Below, one piece after another: positions 27,333 through 35,744 of a stretch of 64,000 bases of DNA. The notes beneath the pieces are model-generated. The model saw nothing but the letters and a program-made list of their open reading frames with translations, searched no databases and was not told the origin of the DNA. Where the stretch lies: the NCBI GenBank assembly GCA_022360105.1, contig JAKSDL010000174.1, positions 1-64,000 on the forward strand, given 5' to 3'. A program made the translations under genes and the position numbers. Within the stretch, counting starts at the first letter, position 1, and each line of letters opens with the position of its first letter. This DNA comes from Pseudomonadota bacterium. GTDB taxonomy: Bacteria; SAR324; XYD2-FULL-50-16; JAHJRI01.

Positions 27333-28473
27333 GTTTTGACAATAATAATCCGGCGTTACAGCCACCGAAGCCGGAAGCCAGTTTTAGACAATGATGAAGG
27401 GAGGTGCCCTGTGTTTTTTTGATCACATTCAGTGCTTTGGCTGTACCTTTTGTGCGAAAACCTTTGGTCGCAACAAGCGTGTTTTCCCGCATGGACTGAA
27501 GGCAGGCTGCCGTCTCCAAAACACCCGCTGCCCCAAGGGTATGGCCAAAATAGCCTTTCAAGCTGTTTACCGGGATTTTATCCAGTTCCGAACGATGCAA
27601 GGCATGGGATTCCATGTCGTCGTTATAGAGTGTGGCCGTGCCATGAGCGGAGATGGTGTCTACTTCTTGTTTATTTTGATTTGTTAGTTGCAGGGTTTTT
27701 TTAATTGCAAGGTGTAATCCCTCTCCGGTAGGGGAAGGACCGGAAATATGGTTAGCATCGTTTGCACTGGCGCCGCCTCGAACAACAATTTGCTCAGGAT
27801 GCGATAAAGCGGGTTCGGACGTCAGTATGACGGTCCCGGCGCCTTCTCCCAATGAAAGTCCTTTCCTGTTTTTATCATAAGGTTTGCAAGGTTTTTCACT
27901 TAATGCCTTAAATGCCTGAAAGCCGGACACTACAAATTTCGTTGCGATATCAACTCCGACAACCACAACATTTCTGTAAAGTTTTTGTTCCAAATATTTT
28001 TGAGCAGTTAGCAGAGCAAGAACCCCTGAAATACAAGCGTTGGAAACAACCAACGGTGGATTGGGGTTGCAGAAAAAGCTGGTGATTAACTGCGCAGTAT
28101 CCCACAATTTTACTCTTTCCGGAGCGAAAGGTGACTTTTCATTGCCGAGTAAATCGATGTTCCCTTTTGTGGTGGAAAGAATAATAAGCGTGTTTGGGTT
28201 GGCAAGGTCGATGTCAGTGTTGGCAAGGGCATAGCGAATGGAGGTGATGGCCAGCTTTTCCAAACGAGTAAATTCCTTGGCATTGGCAACATCGGAAAAG
28301 CATTCATCCAAGCGATTTGTATTTACCAGGGAAATGCAACAGTCAATATCAAGCCAGTCTTCAGGTTTATGCTTTTTTATCCCGGATGTCCCCGCCTTCA
28401 TTTTCTGCATATTCTCATAAGTTGAGAATCCCAGGGAAGTTATCATATTGTCACCAGCAATGTAAGTCGTCAT
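27319..28473 (-). CDS. Beta-ketoacyl synthase
   Basis: The 384-residue ketosynthase has C147 in SNACISGVLAL, histidine in SAHGTATLYNDD and histidine in YFGHTLGAAGV, so the triad is complete. It is slightly shorter than FabF. It overlaps the small KS-like gene downstream, and the two may pair. Similar enzymes in aryl polyene clusters carry out the first condensation or form a second KS heterodimer. Its exact step is unknown. Confidence 0.93.
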   Translation of the reverse strand: MTTYIAGDNMITSLGFSTYENMQKMKAGTSGIKKHKPEDWLDIDCCISLVNTNRLDECFSDVANAKEFTRLEKLAITSIRYALANTDIDLANPNTLIILSTTKGNIDLLGNEKSPFAPERVKLWDTAQLITSFFCNPNPPLVVSNACISGVLALLTAQKYLEQKLYRNVVVVGVDIATKFVVSGFQAFKALSEKPCKPYDKNRKGLSLGEGAGTVILTSEPALSHPEQIVVRGGASANDANHISGPSPTGEGLHLAIKKTLQLTNQNKQEVDTISAHGTATLYNDDMESHALHRSELDKIPVNSLKGYFGHTLGAAGVLETAACLQSMRENTLVATKGFRTKGTAKALNVIKKTQGTSLHHCLKLASGFGGCNAGLLLSKHGSF

Positions 28474-28489
28474 GAATTCCTTTTACTCC

Positions 28490-28906
28490 CTAAACAATTT
28501 TCCAGTGACGTTTCCATTGCTCAAACATCGGTGGAATAGCTAATTGCAGCTGTCTTTTTTTGTCAAGAAAGACTTGTGTGGTAGACCCTGTAGTCACCAG
28601 CTCTTCGGTTGCTGCATTGTATATTTCGTAATCAAACAGGATTTTTGCGGCAGGAGAATCTACGTATCGGGTGATAATCTTAATTGAATCACCATATTTG
28701 ATATCTCTTTTATAATTGAGATCCATTTTAACGATCGGGACTATAAACCCGGCATTGAAAAAATCCATGTAGTTGAAGTTAAACTCCTTGCCAAATGCTT
28801 CCCTGCCATCTTCCATGTACTTGACGTAGTGACCGTGCCACACGATGCCCAAGGGATCAACTTCGCAAAACCTTATTTTTGAATGGGTGGTGCTTACCAG
28901 ATCCAT
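28490..28906 (-). CDS. Hotdog acyl-CoA/acyl-ACP thioesterase (4-hydroxybenzoyl-CoA thioesterase-like)
   Basis: The 138-residue protein has the signature EVDPLGIVWHGHYVKYMEDG with D17 at the catalytic aspartate position of the 4-hydroxybenzoyl-CoA thioesterase (YbgC) group. It should hydrolyse acyl or aroyl thioesters. In aryl polyene loci such a thioesterase releases or proof-reads the chain. Here free acid release would feed the FakA/FakB-like protein encoded downstream. Confidence 0.9.
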   Translation of the reverse strand: MDLVSTTHSKIRFCEVDPLGIVWHGHYVKYMEDGREAFGKEFNFNYMDFFNAGFIVPIVKMDLNYKRDIKYGDSIKIITRYVDSPAAKILFDYEIYNAATEELVTTGSTTQVFLDKKRQLQLAIPPMFEQWKRHWKIV

Positions 28907-28919
28907 GCAGTCAAACCTG

Positions 28920-29357
28920 TTATTCTTGAATAAAAAGTTTCATGTCGCACTGAGCGGCGACTCTATTTCCGTTGGTTACAATTCCCTTGACCACTGATAT
29001 ATTCATGACCTTGTGCGTCAAGGTCACAGTCGTTTTTAAAGTATCACCGATTTTGGGAAGATGAAAAATGTTTAGCTTTTGAACAGCGCCAATAAATCCA
29101 AGCGGAATCGGTTCATTTTTATCGATATATTGTTGTCCCGATCCTGCTGCCGAGGTCTGGGCAACGTTTTCTATCAACCCGGCTTCGCTCAATCGATCGT
29201 TTTCCAGAAGAATATTATCCCCTTTTATGGTAAACGCGGTTTCGAATTCCTTTTCGTCAACCTTTAACAAAGAATCTATCATTATCATTGGCGGACGTTG
29301 AGGGATCAGTTCCAACAAGGCGTCTCCCTTGGCAACTATTTGATCAGTAATTCCCAT
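28920..29357 (-). CDS. Beta-hydroxyacyl-ACP dehydratase of the FabA/FabZ-like hotdog type (ApeP-like)
   Basis: The 145-residue hotdog protein contains IPQRPPMIMIDSLLK near the N-terminus, LIENVAQTSAAGSG near residue 61 and GFIGAVQKLNIFHLPKIGD, the pattern of the dehydratases in aryl polyene clusters. The glutamate of ENVAQ fits the catalytic acid of FabZ-like enzymes. It overlaps the upstream radical SAM gene by 22 bases, implying coupling. It is the second dehydratase of the cluster and probably forms the conjugated double bonds. Confidence 0.85.
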   Translation of the reverse strand: MGITDQIVAKGDALLELIPQRPPMIMIDSLLKVDEKEFETAFTIKGDNILLENDRLSEAGLIENVAQTSAAGSGQQYIDKNEPIPLGFIGAVQKLNIFHLPKIGDTLKTTVTLTHKVMNISVVKGIVTNGNRVAAQCDMKLFIQE

Positions 29358-30694
29358 AACGGACCTTTCAAACCTCTTTTTCGCATCATTTCCATTGGTT
29401 TCTGGAAATTCTCATCAGGAAATATCCAACGATTTTGGGTTTCCCGGGCTCTTTTTTTAACGGATTCAAAATCTATATCTTCCACAAGGTAATATATCGG
29501 ATCCAACAGCGAGTCCTCCCTTTTAATTTTACCTTCGGCGACAGCTTGTTCATAAACACCTGTGTGTGGGTAAATCCTCATGCCAAAATATGGGAAAAAG
29601 ACTGTTTTATCAATACATTTGCTGTTTTGGATGGTCTCTGCAACCGTTTGCTCCGATTCCCCGGGACCACCGAGAATCAGGAAATGAGCAGTAAACAGGT
29701 CCAGTTTTTTGCATAATCCTGCAGTTTCAAAGACATCTTCGACCAAAAAATTTTTATTATAGGCTTTCAGAGTTGAATTTGAAAGGGATTCAGTGCCGAA
29801 TTCCAAGTGAGTTAAACCTGATTTTTTTAAAAGTGCCAGTAATTCAAAATCAAGATTATGGGGCGTGAAATAGGCTCCCCATTGAATATTTAACTCAGCG
29901 CGAACGATATGTTCCGCAAGTTCAATATTATAGGGGTTGTGAATATTAAATACCGAATCGGTAAAGAAAAAATAATCAATTCCCTTGTTTTTATTTAATT
30001 CTTTTAATGACCATACTACCTTTTCAGGATTGTGGGCTCTTATCTTTGCCCCATCGATTAGCGGGTAGGTGCAGTAAGCACAGCGATAAGGACATCCTCT
30101 TTTGGTTTGCAGGTTCAGCATACCGGCTGTTTCCCAGTAGTGATCAACCAGATGGTCATCAAAAATCAGTTCCGGGTCTTTACAATAAGTCTTACGTTGG
30201 TTAAAAACCACCTCTCCATCGTTCAAATATAAAAGGCCTTCTATATCAGCAACATTTCTATCTTCACGTAATGCATCAATAAGCTGGTATAAAGATTCTT
30301 CACCCTCGCCAAAAACACCATAATCAGGACGAATCAAGTTAAAGATAGTCTCGGGAAAGATGGAAAAACCAGCTCCCCCTAAGACAGTCATTGCATCCGA
30401 GTGACTTTTGACTTCTTCAATGAGATCCCTGCATTCCTGAACAAAGTGGATATCGTTAAAATAATTGACGGTATCGATATTTCTAAGTGAGAATCCCACC
30501 AAGTCCGGCTTAAATTCCAAAAGTAACTTCCGAAAAAAAGCAAGATCATCATTGTTGAAATCGAAAAGCTCTATTTCCAAACCAGTGGATCGTTTTTCCA
30601 AATACGATTTTAAATAGGAAAGAGCCAGCGGGTATACTGGATATGGTTCTCTAAAGCGATTTGGCGAAACAAGTAAAATCTTAGTTAGGAGCAT
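29336..30694 (-). CDS. B12-binding-domain radical SAM protein
   Basis: I chose the ATG at 30694 because GGGAG lies seven bases upstream; an ATG at 30721 adds nine residues. The 452-residue product has an N-terminal B12-binding-like Rossmann domain (ILLVSPNRF, FKPDLVGFSLRN, VLGGAGFSIFPE, YGVFGEGEESL). The radical SAM cluster motif is C201, C205, C208 (CPYRCAYC). Downstream LEFGTESLS and FLILGGPGESE fit the barrel. It is encoded between the LpxL-like acyltransferase and the dehydratase. Likely actions are C-methylation, cyclisation or another radical change of the chain. The substrate is not known. Confidence 0.9.
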   Translation of the reverse strand: MLLTKILLVSPNRFREPYPVYPLALSYLKSYLEKRSTGLEIELFDFNNDDLAFFRKLLLEFKPDLVGFSLRNIDTVNYFNDIHFVQECRDLIEEVKSHSDAMTVLGGAGFSIFPETIFNLIRPDYGVFGEGEESLYQLIDALREDRNVADIEGLLYLNDGEVVFNQRKTYCKDPELIFDDHLVDHYWETAGMLNLQTKRGCPYRCAYCTYPLIDGAKIRAHNPEKVVWSLKELNKNKGIDYFFFTDSVFNIHNPYNIELAEHIVRAELNIQWGAYFTPHNLDFELLALLKKSGLTHLEFGTESLSNSTLKAYNKNFLVEDVFETAGLCKKLDLFTAHFLILGGPGESEQTVAETIQNSKCIDKTVFFPYFGMRIYPHTGVYEQAVAEGKIKREDSLLDPIYYLVEDIDFESVKKRARETQNRWIFPDENFQKPMEMMRKRGLKGPLWELLIK

Positions 30695-31595
30695 GTTTTT
30701 CTCCCTTTTGCCAAAAGTCATAGAAATTGAACCACTGGTGGGGATACTTTTTTACAAACTCTTCCAAAGTGTTGATATAAGAAACAGCTAAATCACCTAT
30801 TTGTTGCTGTTTATCTGCCTGTATATCTTTCTCAAATGGATAGTGAACCGGGGAAGCGAAACAACGATAATTGAAGCCCTTTTCTTTGGTCGTAAAGATG
30901 AAGGAAACCGGGACTTTTAACTGCACGGCCATGGCGAAAGGACCGAGCGGAAATTCTGTCTCTTCTCCTAAAAAAGGCAGGCGAATTGTTTTGGTGCCTT
31001 GTAAAAACCGGTCGCCGTGTATTGCTATCAGTTCTTTTTTTTTCAATGATTTTGCTACCCGCAATATGTGCGTATAATCATCCTTAACCGGGATAATATC
31101 CAGTTTTTTACTACTTGGAGATGCATCAATCACTTGTTTGATTTTTTTATGTTCGGCCTCCAGCATCAATATTTTCGGTTTGAATCCTAATTCCTCCATT
31201 AACTGACCAGACAGTTCCCATCCGCCAAAATGAGCACATATCAAGATCCCGCCTTTGCCCATCTCTGCAATTTGGTTCAAGTGTTGGTTACCTTCGGAAA
31301 TGTGTCCAATTCTATTACTAAAGCCATTAAACAAGGCAACTTTGTCCAATAATATTTGTCCAAAAGTGTAAAAATTGTTGTAGACGGCTATTAAAGCCGG
31401 GAATAAGCCAAGGCCAAGACGCGAACGATAGAAATAAAGCAGGGATTTGACGGAATTGTAGGAAAAAAGGAGGAAATAGGCAGCTACAAACCTAAGAAAA
31501 AAGTAAGCAAAGGACAAGCCTAAATGTTTTAGGACCACTATAAAAAACAAATGCCCCAGGTATCCTCCTCTGCTTTTCCCTTTCCATGATGACAT
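30681..31595 (-). CDS. LpxL/HtrB-like acyltransferase
   Basis: The 304-residue protein has a hydrophobic N-terminal region (two helices) and the catalytic block AHFGGWE near residue 119, then AIHGDRFLQGTKTIRLPFLG, which is the second conserved region of this acyltransferase group. The C-terminal HQWFNFYDFW matches the sister protein at 13669-14544. It lies just after the first ACP gene, so an acyl-ACP donor is plausible. The acceptor may be a glycolipid or the growing product. Confidence 0.88.
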   Translation of the reverse strand: MSSWKGKSRGGYLGHLFFIVVLKHLGLSFAYFFLRFVAAYFLLFSYNSVKSLLYFYRSRLGLGLFPALIAVYNNFYTFGQILLDKVALFNGFSNRIGHISEGNQHLNQIAEMGKGGILICAHFGGWELSGQLMEELGFKPKILMLEAEHKKIKQVIDASPSSKKLDIIPVKDDYTHILRVAKSLKKKELIAIHGDRFLQGTKTIRLPFLGEETEFPLGPFAMAVQLKVPVSFIFTTKEKGFNYRCFASPVHYPFEKDIQADKQQQIGDLAVSYINTLEEFVKKYPHQWFNFYDFWQKGEKHAPN

Positions 31596-31621
31596 AATTC
31601 ATAAAACTAAAGGTTCACAAA

Positions 31622-31864
31622 CTATTTAGCTCTTTCAGCAACAAAATCATAGAAGTCCTGAAGAGTTTTTATCTCAGTCATTTCTTCCGGCACAACTTTG
31701 AAACCAAAATTCTTTTCAATAATAACAACCAAATCCACCAGATCCAGACTATCGATTTCCAGAGTCTCCATTAGGTTTTCATCCGGTTGAAGCTGGTCTT
31801 CTTCAATTTCAAATTCTTCGATGAGTAAATTATTAATAGTTTCAATAATTTGATCTTTTTGCAT
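31622..31864 (-). CDS. Acyl carrier protein
   Basis: The 80-residue acidic protein has IDSLDLVDLVV with the modified serine S39. It is encoded 26 bases after the FabB/F-like KS stop and before the LpxL-like acyltransferase. Having two ACPs is usual in aryl polyene loci, where one may carry the starter and the other the growing chain. The two copies here are clearly divergent from each other. Confidence 0.95.
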   Translation of the reverse strand: MQKDQIIETINNLLIEEFEIEEDQLQPDENLMETLEIDSLDLVDLVVIIEKNFGFKVVPEEMTEIKTLQDFYDFVAERAK

Positions 31865-31890
31865 AGGATCTCCGTTTCTACTTTTATAAA

Positions 31891-33114
31891 TTATTCCTGA
31901 TACTTTTTTATAATAATTGATGCATTGGTACCTCCAAAACCAAATGAATTGGATAAAAAGGTATCTATTTTTGTTTCTACGGTTTGGGCGGGAATGTTTA
32001 GTTGGGCTGCTTCTTCACAAGGTGATTCCAGATTAATGTTTGGAGCTATAAACGAATTGTGCATCATGATCATGGCATAAATGATCTCACTTGAGCCTGC
32101 CATCCAGCATTCGTGACCTGTCATCGATTTGGTCGACGTGACGTAGGGTTTATGGTCGCCAAACACCTGTTGGATAGATTTTGCTTCGTTCATGTCCCCC
32201 ACGGGAGTGGAAGTCGCATGGGCGTTGATATAGTCGATTTCCTTGCTGTCAACTTTCGCATCTTTCAAACATAGTTCAAGGGCTCTTACCGGTCCTTCCA
32301 CATTAGGAACAGAGATATGATCTCCGTTGGAAGAAAATCCGTACCCGATCACTTCGCCCAAAATAGTTGCGTTTCTTTGTTTGGCTGATTCCAGGCTTTC
32401 CAGAATGACTGTTGCCCCCCCTCCGCTGGGAACAAGTCCGTCCCTGTTTTCATCAAAAGGTCTGGAAGCTTCTTCAGGCTGGTCCTCCCTGGTGGAAAAG
32501 GCACTGAGGCCATCAAAACTGGCCATGGAAAAAGCATTGATCTCTTGAGCACCGCCACAAATGACTTGATTTTGCAGACCGTGCCTGATCAGAAAATACC
32601 CCATGCCGATGGAGTGGGAGCCACTGGCACAGGCGCCACTAATGGTGAAGTTCACCCCCTTCAGTTTAAAAATCGTTGCCAGGTTCATGGTCACGGTTGA
32701 ATTCATCGATTGAAAAATCGAAGCAGATCCCAGGAGAGTCGTATCCCTTTTCTCCTTGACCAGTTCAGCTGCTTCAATGACTGCCTTTGCTGAACTATCA
32801 TTGCCATAAAGGATGCCGACTTCATTATTTTCAAGAAACTCCATATCGATTCCGGCTTGTTCCAGGGCTTCTACCGTTGCCACATAGGCATATTCACCTT
32901 CTTCAGCCAGACCTATTCTGTCCCTGCGTTTTAATTTACCCTTAAGTTCCGGTCGTTCAACCATTCCTGTCAGGGCAGAGCGGAACCCCATGTCTTTTCT
33001 GGGCGGGTCAAACACTATACCTGACTTACCCTGGTAAAGAGATTCCTTGACTTCTTCTGTATTTTTTCCCAGGCAGGAGTAAATACCCATACCCGTGATG
33101 ACCACCCTGTTCAT
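31891..33114 (-). CDS. FabB/FabF-like beta-ketoacyl-ACP synthase
   Basis: The 407-residue condensing enzyme has C162 in SGACASGSHS, histidine in NAHATSTPVGDMNE and histidine in KSMTGHECWMAG, a full C-H-H triad. The MTGHECWMAGSSE block is more FabB-like than the other KS genes here. It follows fabG by 94 bases. Together with fabG and the first ACP it forms the front block of the operon and may do the main elongation. Confidence 0.95.
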   Translation of the reverse strand: MNRVVITGMGIYSCLGKNTEEVKESLYQGKSGIVFDPPRKDMGFRSALTGMVERPELKGKLKRRDRIGLAEEGEYAYVATVEALEQAGIDMEFLENNEVGILYGNDSSAKAVIEAAELVKEKRDTTLLGSASIFQSMNSTVTMNLATIFKLKGVNFTISGACASGSHSIGMGYFLIRHGLQNQVICGGAQEINAFSMASFDGLSAFSTREDQPEEASRPFDENRDGLVPSGGGATVILESLESAKQRNATILGEVIGYGFSSNGDHISVPNVEGPVRALELCLKDAKVDSKEIDYINAHATSTPVGDMNEAKSIQQVFGDHKPYVTSTKSMTGHECWMAGSSEIIYAMIMMHNSFIAPNINLESPCEEAAQLNIPAQTVETKIDTFLSNSFGFGGTNASIIIKKYQE

Positions 33115-33208
33115 TTATCACTCCGGCATATATGACTTAACTTTCCAAATGAAATCTAATCATACATCGTCATAGACGAAATCCATAATGGTTTTTGATT
33201 ATTTGTGA

Positions 33209-33934
33209 TCAGGAATAGAGCCCGCCATTTACCGATATCGTTTCGCCGGTAATATATGATGATTTCTCCGACGCCAGAAAACCAATCAATTCTGCAACCT
33301 CCTCCGGTTCACCAAATCGATTGAGAGGAATGAGTTTTTTTAATTCTTTTTCCGGCATGGCATGGGTCATTTCTGTCTTTATAAAGCCCGGTGCTACAGC
33401 ATTCACAGTCACTTTCCGCTTTCCGACTTCCTGGGCCAAAGCTTTTGTTGCTCCGATGATACCCGCTTTGGCTGCTGAATAGTTTACCTGGCCTGGAACA
33501 CCTTTTTGTCCTGATAAAGACACGACATTGATAATTCTTCCATATTTGTTAGCCAGCATGTCTTTTAAAACCAAACGGGTTACAAAAAAGAAGCTGTTTA
33601 GGTTGGTATTCATGACCGAAGTCCATTCTTCGGTTTTCATCCACATTAACAGATTGTCTTGGGCAATGCCGGCGTTGTTAACTAACACTTCGATGGTTTC
33701 TTCATGACTGTCGATCCAGCCACCCAATATAGATTCAACACTGGTCTGATCGGACACATCAAAAGGAAGTAATTCGGCCCTGCCTCCTTTTTCTTTGAGT
33801 ATCTCAAGCGTGTTATCTGCTTCTTCCCGGTTGGAACGATAGTTTATCAACACATGATAACCCATTTCTGCCAGGCGACAGGTAATGGAACGTCCAATGC
33901 CCCTTGATCCCCCGGTTACTAACGCGACTTTCAT
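33209..33934 (-). CDS. fabG: 3-oxoacyl-ACP reductase FabG
   Basis: The 241-residue short-chain dehydrogenase has the NADPH motif TGGSRGIGR at residue 8, NNAGIAQDN near 89, and the catalytic YSAAKAG tyrosine and lysine near 150. VNAVAPGFIKTEM and the C-terminal YITGETISVNGGLYS are typical of FabG. It reduces 3-ketoacyl-ACP to 3-hydroxyacyl-ACP with NADPH. It is the first gene of the biosynthetic run, with a candidate promoter 80 bases upstream. It may be dedicated to the cluster rather than the housekeeping enzyme. Confidence 0.95.
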   Translation of the reverse strand: MKVALVTGGSRGIGRSITCRLAEMGYHVLINYRSNREEADNTLEILKEKGGRAELLPFDVSDQTSVESILGGWIDSHEETIEVLVNNAGIAQDNLLMWMKTEEWTSVMNTNLNSFFFVTRLVLKDMLANKYGRIINVVSLSGQKGVPGQVNYSAAKAGIIGATKALAQEVGKRKVTVNAVAPGFIKTEMTHAMPEKELKKLIPLNRFGEPEEVAELIGFLASEKSSYITGETISVNGGLYS

Positions 33935-34013
33935 AAATATTCCTGCTTTTGCCCTTTGTTTTTAGACGTTTACGGCTCAGCTATTGTTTTTAGAAGATTT
34001 TAGCCGATTAATA

Positions 34014-34043
34014 ACGATATTTGCCACGCCACTGCTCTGTCAA
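34014..34043 (-). promoter_or_regulatory. Candidate sigma-70-type promoter of the biosynthetic operon
   Basis: On the minus strand a perfect TTGACA (34043-34038) is followed after 18 bases by TATCGT (34019-34014), a four-of-six match to the -10 box. This would give a leader of about 70 bases before fabG. It is the only good -35 box I see in the 267-base gap between the DUF1566 gene and fabG. A perfect hairpin CTGCTGA-CAA-TCAGCAG lies further upstream at 34133-34149. Confidence 0.4.
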
Positions 34044-34201
34044 TATTGAATTCCATTGGGATTACTCCAGAGAATTCTATCACCTGGGTTCACACCAAAA
34101 AGCACGTAATTAAGGTATTATTCTGATTATTTCTGCTGACAATCAGCAGGGCGATCCTACATCAATGTCATTAAATTATGAGGATTGTGACATCCGCGAA
34201 T

Positions 34202-35626
34202 CTAGAAAATCACTAAAAAACCGGCCGTTATTCCTATGGGATAAATGTTCAATGATTCATAATCACAAGTATCAAGATCACTTGGAGTGGCACTATTTGA
34301 GCAATCATATTTTCTCAGTTTGACTGAGGCTAGGTCAAATCCTGCTTCAAAACCGATCGAGACCTTGCGATCGCGCATAATCTCCATTCCCCCGCTAGCA
34401 GCAATCCCCAAGGCTTCGGATTCAACAAAATTACCCCAGGCATTCAATTTGGAAATGCCTCCCTGGATATAAATGATTTTGGAATTATTCGGGCCAACCG
34501 GGAAAGAATAACCGGCGTTCACTGCAAGCGGAAATGCCGTGAAACGGTATTCATCATCGTCATCATTATCTATGAGCGCCAGATAGTACATCAAGGGTCC
34601 CACCCTGCCGCCGAGCCTCAATCCGGATTCAAACTGGTAATAAGGACTAAACACGACACCTACAGGTAGTCCGGAGCTGCCATCATCCAATGAGTGCTCC
34701 TGTTCTTCGATGTTATGATCGTAAACATCAACCACCCGGCTGAATCCGGAGACGTATGTCGGTGCTATAACCCAGTGTATGCCGGTCGCATCATTTTTGG
34801 GTTCCTGATTTTGGGTGGGTTCCAGGGCATCGTCTTGATCGATTTGATTATTGACAGGAAAAGCAACAAACATTTCCTGCCCTTTTGCACAGCGAACGTG
34901 ATATCGGTTTTCAATCCAGTCGCTGAACAATTCACCCTCAGAAACAGTGTAGCCCCAGGCATAGTACCTGTCCTCGTGGTGGGGTGTGGAAGACCAATAA
35001 TAGTCCTTTCGTTCGGGAAACAGTTTTTGTATGGCATAGGACGATCCCATCTCTTTGCTGTTTGGTAGCCTCCAATCTGTGCTGCCGGCTAGCGAAAGAT
35101 TTTGACAATACTCTTTGGCTGCTTTCCAGTTCATTTTTCCGGCTTCATCCTTTTGCCAGGTTAAATCAGTTGCCGGATCATACACCGTTGCTTTGTCCGC
35201 CACTGCTCCGGAAACTTTAGGCGGATCTGAGCATTCCAGAGAAAGCAGTCTGGAATGTTTTTTACAAATCAAAGGTTTTTTTTCCTCTTTTGCCTTGATG
35301 ATCGATTTAAACAAGGCTTGTTGGAATGCCCTGGTTCCTTCCAGATTTGATTCGGCATACGAAATCAACTTTGGACCTTTGATTACCAACATCAAACCAG
35401 GTTTCAGGTCCGTCAGTGTAAGCCGATACAGGCATTCCTTGCTTGCAATGCCACTGGGCGGAGTTTCAGATACCGGTTCGATGTATTGAGAAAGTTCAAT
35501 CAGGCCGATTTGCTCCACTACTTCCCGGGAAAGCGAATGCTTTCCTTCGACAACCAGATAACAATTGGCTGACAAAGCAACAGGAATTCCCAGCATCAGG
35601 AAAACCAATAAAATATGTTTTTTCAT
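34202..35626 (-). CDS. DUF1566 (Lcl) domain protein with C-terminal outer-membrane-type barrel
   Basis: The ATG at 35626 gives a 474-residue exported protein with a clear signal peptide (MKKHILLV... ALSANC); an ATG at 35680 adds 18 residues ahead of it. Residues about 155-260 form one DUF1566/Lcl domain (DLTWQKD, YCQNL, DWRLPNSKE, YYWSST, YAWGYT, VRCAKG). The last 180 residues alternate hydrophobic strands (YQFESGLRLGGRVGPLMYYL, AGYSFPVG) and end in a terminal hydrophobic residue, suggesting an eight-stranded beta barrel. The N-terminal 130 residues resemble the first part of the 37061-38965 protein in purpose. A surface-exposed role such as adhesion or sugar binding is possible but unproven. 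Confidence 0.78.
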   Translation of the reverse strand: MKKHILLVFLMLGIPVALSANCYLVVEGKHSLSREVVEQIGLIELSQYIEPVSETPPSGIASKECLYRLTLTDLKPGLMLVIKGPKLISYAESNLEGTRAFQQALFKSIIKAKEEKKPLICKKHSRLLSLECSDPPKVSGAVADKATVYDPATDLTWQKDEAGKMNWKAAKEYCQNLSLAGSTDWRLPNSKEMGSSYAIQKLFPERKDYYWSSTPHHEDRYYAWGYTVSEGELFSDWIENRYHVRCAKGQEMFVAFPVNNQIDQDDALEPTQNQEPKNDATGIHWVIAPTYVSGFSRVVDVYDHNIEEQEHSLDDGSSGLPVGVVFSPYYQFESGLRLGGRVGPLMYYLALIDNDDDDEYRFTAFPLAVNAGYSFPVGPNNSKIIYIQGGISKLNAWGNFVESEALGIAASGGMEIMRDRKVSIGFEAGFDLASVKLRKYDCSNSATPSDLDTCDYESLNIYPIGITAGFLVIF

Positions 35627-35744
35627 GTTCGATCGTTTGTGGGTATTTTTAAAGAAAGGTAATTTTACGTTCACGCTCATTAATAATGAGATATTTTTTC
35701 CTAGTCAAATCATTATATTTCCAGGTAATTACCGGCTGCTAAAC

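Larger units (their letters stand above)
5514..33934 (-). other. Aryl-polyene/ladderane-like type II FAS biosynthetic gene cluster, 27 genes
   Basis: All 27 genes read leftward with overlaps or short gaps, the largest being about 140 bases at 21.5 kb, so they probably form one very long operon or two. The set holds fatty-acid-synthase-like enzymes (fabG, ketosynthases, ACPs, dehydratases, thioesterase), two AMP ligases, three radical SAM enzymes, a CrtI-like flavoenzyme, five acyltransferases, a fatty-acid-kinase-like protein, a glycosyltransferase, two fused methyltransferase domains, an MMPL transporter, LolA and a lipoprotein. KS with KS-like partner, dehydratase, thioesterase, AMP ligase, LolA, MMPL and glycosyltransferase are hallmarks of aryl polyene clusters. 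The radical SAM and CrtI-like enzymes recall gene sets proposed for ladderane lipids. No ammonia lyase was found. Confidence 0.85.

Noticed and set aside
5514..33934. Calling the cluster a proven ladderane or flexirubin pathway
   Set aside because: Enzyme classes overlap with both, but there is no ammonia lyase and no enzyme unique to ladderane formation, so the product is left open.
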